From Gammaproteobacteria bacterium (GTDB taxonomy: Bacteria; Pseudomonadota; Gammaproteobacteria; HK1): 9,763 nucleotides of DNA. Below the pieces are notes generated by a model. That model was not told where the DNA came from. It worked only from the letters and a program-made list of their open reading frames with translations, and did no database searches. Both the position numbers and the translations under genes were made by a program. Below are positions 6,219 through 9,763 of this stretch, piece after piece (positions within the stretch are counted from its first letter, which is position 1; each line of letters starts with the position of its first letter). The stretch lies in contig JABDQX010000215.1 of NCBI GenBank assembly GCA_013042035.1, positions 1 to 9,763 of the forward strand, written 5' to 3'.

Positions 6219-7532
6219 CTAATACCGATAATGATCCGGTTTATACGGCCCGTCCACGGACACCCCAATATATTCCGCCTGCTCGGAACTCAATGTCGTC
6301 AAGTATGCACCGATCTGATCGAGATGCAATCTGGCCACTTTCTCATCCAGATGTTTGGGTAGGACATAGACCTCTTTTGCATATTCCCCGGGATTTTTCC
6401 AAAGCTCCACCTGCGCCAATACCTGGTTAGTAAAAGAGTTGGACATGACGAAGCTTGGGTGACCGGTAGCGCAACCCAGGTTCACCAGACGCCCTTCGGC
6501 CAGAACGATGATCCGTTTCCCATCCGGAAAAATCACATGGTCCACCTGTGGTTTGATGTTTTCCCATGAGTATTTGCGTATTGACGCGATATCGATCTCC
6601 GCATCGAAGTGTCCAATGTTGCAGACGATGGCCTCATTCCTCATGGCCAACATATGTTCATGAGTAATCACGCTGGTGTTACCCGTAGCGGTCACGAAGA
6701 TATTTGCCTCGCCTGCCGCCCGATCCATAGTAACGACCCGGTACCCTTCCATGGCGGCCTGGAGGGCGCATATGGGATCGATCTCCGTGATCCAGACTGT
6801 CGCGCCAAGACTGCGCAGGGATTGAGCACAACCCTTCCCCACATCGCCATAACCGCAAACCACGGCAATCTTCCCCGCGATCATGACATCGGTAGCCCGC
6901 TTCAAGCCATCGACCAAGGACTCCCGGCAGCCGTACAGGTTATCGAATTTGGATTTGGTCACCGAATCGTTCACGTTGAAAACAGGCGCCATGAGCGTCC
7001 CGTTACGCATTCGTTCGTATAGTCGGTGAACCCCGGTGGTGGTCTCTTCCGAGATCCCCCGTATGTTCCCCATCAGTTCCGGGTAACTGTCATGCATCAC
7101 CAACGTGAGATCGCCACCGTCATCCAAAAGCATATTCGGCTTCCAGCCGTCGGGGCCGAAAATCGTTTGATCGATACACCACCAGAATTCCTCTTCCGTT
7201 TCGCCTTTCCAGGCGAACACCGGGATCCCCGCCACCGCCATGGCCGCCGCCGCATGGTCCTGGGTAGAAAAGATATTGCAAGACGACCAGCGCACCTCCG
7301 CGCCAAGGGCAACCAGTGTTTCCATCAGCACCGCTGTTTGAATCGTCATGTGTAGACAACCGGCAATGCGGGCGCCCGCCAGAGGGGGAGCACCCCGCGC
7401 AAACTCCTTGCGTAGCGCCATAAGCCCCGGCATCTCGGTTTCCGCGATGGCAATTTCCTTACGCCCCCAATCGGCGAGATTGATATCGGCGACTTTATAG
7501 TCCTGGGTGTTGATCGTTTGTTGTGTGTTCAT
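6219..7532 (-). CDS. ahcY: S-adenosylhomocysteinase (adenosylhomocysteinase)
   Basis: 437-residue NAD-dependent cytoplasmic enzyme that reversibly splits S-adenosylhomocysteine into homocysteine and adenosine, relieving product inhibition of methyltransferases in the methionine cycle. Visible marks are LHMTIQTAVLMETLVALGAE, the family signature SCNIFSTQDHAAAAMA, the catalytic-lysine region DSVTKSKFDNLYGC, the NAD-binding GYGDVGKGCAQSLR and the typical C-terminus DGPYKPDHYRY. The chosen ATG at 7532 is preceded by AAGGA (7539-7543) with 6-nt spacing and gives the usual N-terminus leading into DYKVADINLADWGRKEI. The frame extends 57 codons upstream (to 7703), but that part is not family-like. 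I saw no SAH-riboswitch consensus in the leader. metK and metF are not adjacent in this window. The gene is intact. Confidence 0.97.
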   Translation of the reverse strand: MNTQQTINTQDYKVADINLADWGRKEIAIAETEMPGLMALRKEFARGAPPLAGARIAGCLHMTIQTAVLMETLVALGAEVRWSSCNIFSTQDHAAAAMAVAGIPVFAWKGETEEEFWWCIDQTIFGPDGWKPNMLLDDGGDLTLVMHDSYPELMGNIRGISEETTTGVHRLYERMRNGTLMAPVFNVNDSVTKSKFDNLYGCRESLVDGLKRATDVMIAGKIAVVCGYGDVGKGCAQSLRSLGATVWITEIDPICALQAAMEGYRVVTMDRAAGEANIFVTATGNTSVITHEHMLAMRNEAIVCNIGHFDAEIDIASIRKYSWENIKPQVDHVIFPDGKRIIVLAEGRLVNLGCATGHPSFVMSNSFTNQVLAQVELWKNPGEYAKEVYVLPKHLDEKVARLHLDQIGAYLTTLSSEQAEYIGVSVDGPYKPDHYRY

Positions 7533-7768
7533 TAAGGATCCTTCGGTGATTTCGCCTTGCAAAATCATATGGCCCCGCTGCGTGGAGCGGATGTTTATGT
7601 TTGTGGGGTTGTTCGAATTCGAGGCGCAACGACGAGCAAACGAACTGTTTATACCTTGAACGGGCCATTCAGGTTCTAAAAACGCCATGGAACCGGATGA
7701 CACTGAAAATCATTAGCAACGCGGAAGCTGGACGAGAAAAGGATTATGATTGGTCGATGCGAGTTTCG

Positions 7769-8002
7769 CTAAAGCCCCTTTTTGCGATCCATGTAGCTTT
7801 TAATTCCAAAACCACCACCAAAACCACCGAGAAAGATAGCGAATAATTTGAGTGCTTCCTTGTACAGTTCCTTATCCACTTGGACAAGAAAAATCGTCAA
7901 GAAGACAAACAACGCAACAAATATTACCGCATAAACCAGGGTAAACCAGCGCGATTGATTGGCCGCTTTGAATGATCTTTCATCGTTCGCCGCTTCCCTC
8001 TT
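7769..8002 (-). pseudogene. 77-codon open segment with two hydrophobic spans, no start codon (probable 3' part of an interrupted gene)
   Basis: Reading the minus strand directly after the TGA at 8003-8005, the same frame stays open for 77 sense codons to a TAG at 7769-7771. It encodes a hydrophilic stretch (KREAANDERSFKAANQSR), a strong membrane span of about 22 residues (WFTLVYAVIFVALFVF and onward), a charged linker VDKELYKEALK, a second hydrophobic glycine-rich segment LFAIFLGGFGGGFGI, and a basic tail YMDRKKGL. That pattern is very unlikely in non-coding DNA. There is no ATG, GTG or TTG before the membrane span. The two ATGs at 8006 and 7983 are in other frames and stop within 8 and 20 codons. 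The simplest reading is that this is the C-terminal part of the protein starting at 8317, cut off by a nonsense change such as CGA to TGA. Readthrough, a non-canonical start or a sequencing error are alternatives. Confidence 0.6.
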
Positions 8003-8317
8003 TCATCTAAGTTCCCCATAACTTTTTGATAATTGCTTTTCAATTGAAAATAACTGCTTATCCACGGCTCCATCCAGAATATTTTCGACCCTGTTCGAGA
8101 TTTCCGCTTCTATAAACACAGCAGATACCATCTTGACGAGCTCGCCAAAATCGTCGTCATCAAGTGTTCCATCGCGCCAAAGCCTGACCAGGTATTTCAC
8201 AAGGTTGTTGAAACCTTCGATATGGGTATGGGAACGCTTCGGAGCACGAAATGTAGGTTGAGCGCCCATGAGCAATGGGGTTAGAGGATCGTTTCCGCGA
8301 AGGTGTGTGGCAGACAT
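8003..8317 (-). CDS. Hypothetical protein, 104 residues, probable N-terminal part of an interrupted membrane protein
   Basis: I do not recognise the family. The product is hydrophilic with a helical look: RLWRDGTLDDDDFGELVKMV followed by AVFIEAEISNRVENIL and EKQLSKSYGELR, then TGA. It has no signal peptide or membrane span of its own. The start is the ATG at 8317, with only a weak ribosome site (AGG at 8326-8328). The frame continues open after the TGA into a segment with two hydrophobic spans (7769-8002). The original product may therefore have been about 182 residues, with a cytoplasmic N-terminal part and a C-terminal membrane anchor. As it stands it could be a functional soluble short protein or a truncated remnant. 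It ends about 470 bp upstream of the ahcY start and is not clearly co-transcribed with it. Confidence 0.55.
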   Translation of the reverse strand: MSATHLRGNDPLTPLLMGAQPTFRAPKRSHTHIEGFNNLVKYLVRLWRDGTLDDDDFGELVKMVSAVFIEAEISNRVENILDGAVDKQLFSIEKQLSKSYGELR

Positions 8318-8631
8318 ATGACTAACCTACAAAAAGGCAATATTTATGATGGAGATGGAGTCTAGCGTAAGATAACGACGCCAACAAGGTTCACATTCGG
8401 CGTGTGGAAAGAGGATTAACGAGGCAGGTAAAACTGATTTCTGGGGTGAAGTTTCCGAATTGTGAAACAGGGGAATACTGTGCCAGTTGTCTCCAACTGT
8501 CGGACAAAATGGTAATTCTTTGGTCTTTCCCGGACAGCAGCTTGCTGTAGAATAGCCGGTGCAATTCGCCAATCTGTACCATACATTCAAGGCGTTTCCG
8601 GCAATTCAAAGATGTATCTCGGTGGATCTTC
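8318..8631. other. 314-bp stretch without a convincing gene
   Basis: Between the hypothetical gene starting at 8317 and the hairpin repeat at about 8632 I see no gene I can support. Two overlapping minus-strand open frames of 72 and 87 codons exist. The shorter (8391-8609) contains a protein-like stretch, VQIGELHRLFYSKLLSGK, but has no recognisable family or ribosome site; it could be the remnant of a decayed gene. A small hairpin, CAGCA-GCT-TGCTG, lies near 8536-8548. The promoter of the minus-strand gene starting at 8317 should lie here, but I could not pick convincing -35/-10 boxes. Confidence 0.4.
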
Positions 8632-8824
8632 TCTAAGAGCGTGTCTGAAAAATCCCCAGTCTACTGCGGCGGCCCCCGAATTGTGGCCCGCTGCGTTGCG
8701 AAAGAGTGGGAAATCAAGTCATGTAGCTCGCTACACTCCCTGATTTCTCACTTTCCGCGCCTTGCGGAACCGCAATCGGGCTACCGCCTCGCGACGACCG
8801 GGAATTTTCAGACACCCTCTAAGA
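8632..8824. repeat. Full copy of MITE-like long-hairpin repeat (copy 2, ~190 bp)
   Basis: The left end, CTAAGAGCGTGTCTGAAAAA, and the right end, TTTTCAGACACCCTCTAAGA, are inverted complements over about 23 bp with roughly 3 mismatches. The inner arms are also largely complementary: GAAAGAGTGGGAAATCAAG pairs with CTGATTTCTCACTTTC, and the centre is GTAG-CTCG-CTAC (8723-8734). The whole element can thus fold into one imperfect hairpin about its midpoint. CTCTAAGA occurs at both outer borders (8631-8638 and 8817-8824) and could be a target duplication, but it is nearly self-complementary, so the exact boundary is uncertain. There is no open frame of note and no transposase. It sits between the interrupted gene region and the livG-like gene. 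Confidence 0.85.
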
Positions 8825-8895
8825 ATTACGTCCTCCCCCAATTAGAAAATGCATCCAGCCCTGACTGACTCGGTGTGCGGTGTGTGGTATTTAAA

Positions 8896-9618
8896 ATGTT
8901 GCATATTTCGAATCTCTCTAAATCATTCGGCAACGCGCCGATTTTGAACGGATTCAGTTACCATTTCCGATCAGAGACTACTTATGTCTTGATGGGGGCA
9001 AATGGCAGCGGGAAAACGACCCTGTTCAATCTGATTGGTGGTTTCATGCCCTGTGATTCCGGGGAAATTTTATTGGATGGAAGGCGCCTGGATCGATTAT
9101 CTCCATACAAAATTGCCGAGTTGGGTGTTGCCCGCACATTCCAGGATTTGCGCCTATTATATGATTTGACCGTAGAGGAAAATCTTCTCATCGCCTTGCG
9201 AAACAAGCGGGATGAGAATCTATCCTATGCCCTGACAGGTAGAGTCCCCAACAATGTATACAGGGAAAGTGTTGCATCCATGCTGCAACGCATTCACCTA
9301 ACCGAAGAGCGTAAACAAAAGGCCGCCAATATCTCTTATGGGCAGCAAAAGTTATTGACGCTTGGCATAGCGCTTATCAACGATTTCAAAATCCTGCTTC
9401 TGGATGAACCCGTCGCGGGCATACAGCCGCATTACCGTGAAGAGATTGCCAACCTTTTAACCGGCATAAAAGAAACTGTCATTATTATTGAACACGATCC
9501 CGACTTTATCAGGAAAGTAAGCAAAAATGTGCTATTTCTGAATGAAGGCTCCATTCTTGTCGAAGGCGATTATCGAACACTGCGCGAAGACAGGCGTGTA
9601 CAACAGGCATACCTATAG
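8896..9618 (+). CDS. LivG-type ABC transporter ATP-binding protein
   Basis: About 240-residue cytoplasmic ATPase of the branched-chain amino acid (HAAT) transporter family. Visible in order: Walker A GANGSGKTT, the LivG-like Q-loop ARTFQDLRLLYDLTVEENLL, signature ISYGQQKLLTLG (the YGQQ form typical of LivG/UrtD), Walker B ILLLDEPVAGIQP and switch His in VIIIEHDPDF. The ATG at 8896 gives the usual start LHISNLSKSFG. A GTG at 8875 would add 7 residues, RCVVFKM, without family support. No strong ribosome site is seen for either. The length is slightly under the ~255 of typical LivG. It is followed 4 nt later by a second, LivF-like ATPase, the usual LivG-LivF order. Permease and binding-protein genes are not in the window, so the substrate (amino acid, urea or other) cannot be named. 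Confidence 0.88.
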   Translation: MLHISNLSKSFGNAPILNGFSYHFRSETTYVLMGANGSGKTTLFNLIGGFMPCDSGEILLDGRRLDRLSPYKIAELGVARTFQDLRLLYDLTVEENLLIALRNKRDENLSYALTGRVPNNVYRESVASMLQRIHLTEERKQKAANISYGQQKLLTLGIALINDFKILLLDEPVAGIQPHYREEIANLLTGIKETVIIIEHDPDFIRKVSKNVLFLNEGSILVEGDYRTLREDRRVQQAYL

Positions 9619-9622
9619 AGCA

Positions 9623-9763
9623 ATGGACGCCCTTCTGTCATTGAGAAACGTTACAACCGGTTATGGCAAGAAAGTCATATTGCATGACGTTTCTTTCGAT
9701 TTGGACGCATCGAGCATTGTGGTGCTTATTGGGTCCAACGGCGCGGGAAAGTCCACCGTGTTG
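9623..9763 (+). CDS. LivF-type ABC transporter ATP-binding protein, N-terminal part (cut by window end)
   Basis: From the ATG at 9623 the frame is open for 47 codons to the window end. The product begins MDALLSLRNVTTGYGKKVIL and reaches Walker A in LIGSNGAGKSTVL. The spacing of start, the TGYG motif (A-loop region) and Walker A fits a LivF-like ATPase paired with the preceding LivG-like one. It starts 4 nt after that gene's stop with only AGAG upstream, so translation is probably coupled. The remainder lies beyond the window. Confidence 0.85.
   Translation, partial: MDALLSLRNVTTGYGKKVILHDVSFDLDASSIVVLIGSNGAGKSTVL

Noticed and set aside
7533..7620. Possible SAH or SAM riboswitch in the ahcY leader
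   Set aside because: The leader has only a 5-bp hairpin (CCGCT/AGCGG, 7575-7590). The conserved SAH-riboswitch core around GAGGAGCG and its pairing partner are not present.
7648..7675. TATAAA as a -10 box for ahcY
   Set aside because: No acceptable -35 hexamer lies 16-18 bp upstream, so the site is not supported.
7533..7703. 57-codon N-terminal extension of AhcY
   Set aside because: The extension is unlike the family. The ATG at 7532 has a well-placed AAGGA and gives the normal N-terminus.
7601..7846. Plus-strand open frame of 81 codons
   Set aside because: Its translation looks random, it has no ribosome site, and it overlaps the ahcY leader and the minus-strand membrane segment that has a much better protein pattern.
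8391..8609. Minus-strand open frame of 72 codons as a gene
   Set aside because: Part of it looks protein-like, but there is no recognisable family, no ribosome site and a short length. It is kept only as a possible remnant in the intergenic entry.
8641..8868. 75-codon plus-strand open frame across the repeat
   Set aside because: It lies almost entirely within the palindromic repeat and its sequence reflects the repeat, not a protein family.

Overview
The window looks like chromosomal DNA of a Gram-negative proteobacterium, most likely gamma- or betaproteobacterial. The evidence is an LPS inner-core heptosyltransferase (WaaF), a class III type IV prepilin-like protein, a proteobacterial-type S-adenosylhomocysteinase and a LivG/LivF-type ABC ATPase pair. 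No rRNA, tRNA, CRISPR array or transposase gene was seen. Taxonomy cannot be fixed more closely from the sequence alone.

Layout from left to right. Bases 1-90 are the right half of a hairpin-forming, MITE-like repeat whose left half lies outside the window. waaF follows on the + strand (161-1183). It converges on a minus-strand run of genes, with two short hairpins between them. Read in the direction of transcription, that run is: ahcY (7532 to 6219), a 231-bp gap holding a solo repeat end and a possible promoter, a pilin-like gene (5987 to 5283), an ATP-grasp ligase (5269 to 4043), a 677-residue protein with a papain-like C-terminal domain (4050 to 2017), and an ABC-type ATPase (about 2012 to 1287). 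The last four are tightly packed: a 13-nt gap, an 8-nt overlap and a 4-nt gap. They very probably form one operon.

Upstream of ahcY (7769-8317, minus strand) are two open segments in the same frame, separated by one TGA. Together they would encode a protein of about 182 residues with two C-terminal hydrophobic segments. A 314-bp stretch with no convincing gene follows. Next comes a complete copy of the hairpin repeat (about 8632-8824) and then a + strand pair of branched-chain-amino-acid-type ABC ATPases: livG-like (8896-9618) and livF-like (from 9623, cut by the window end).

The most interesting block is the pilin / ATP-grasp / papain-like protein / ABC ATPase operon. ATP-grasp enzymes form amide bonds to carboxylates and papain-fold enzymes cleave or transfer acyl groups at amide bonds. 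Their coupling to a secreted pilin-like protein and an ABC ATPase suggests a peptide or protein modification and export system, with the pilin as the most obvious candidate substrate. This is inference from gene order and visible motifs, not demonstrated function. A second theme is the hairpin repeat, present as two direct copies bracketing the whole waaF-to-ahcY block plus a third partial end.
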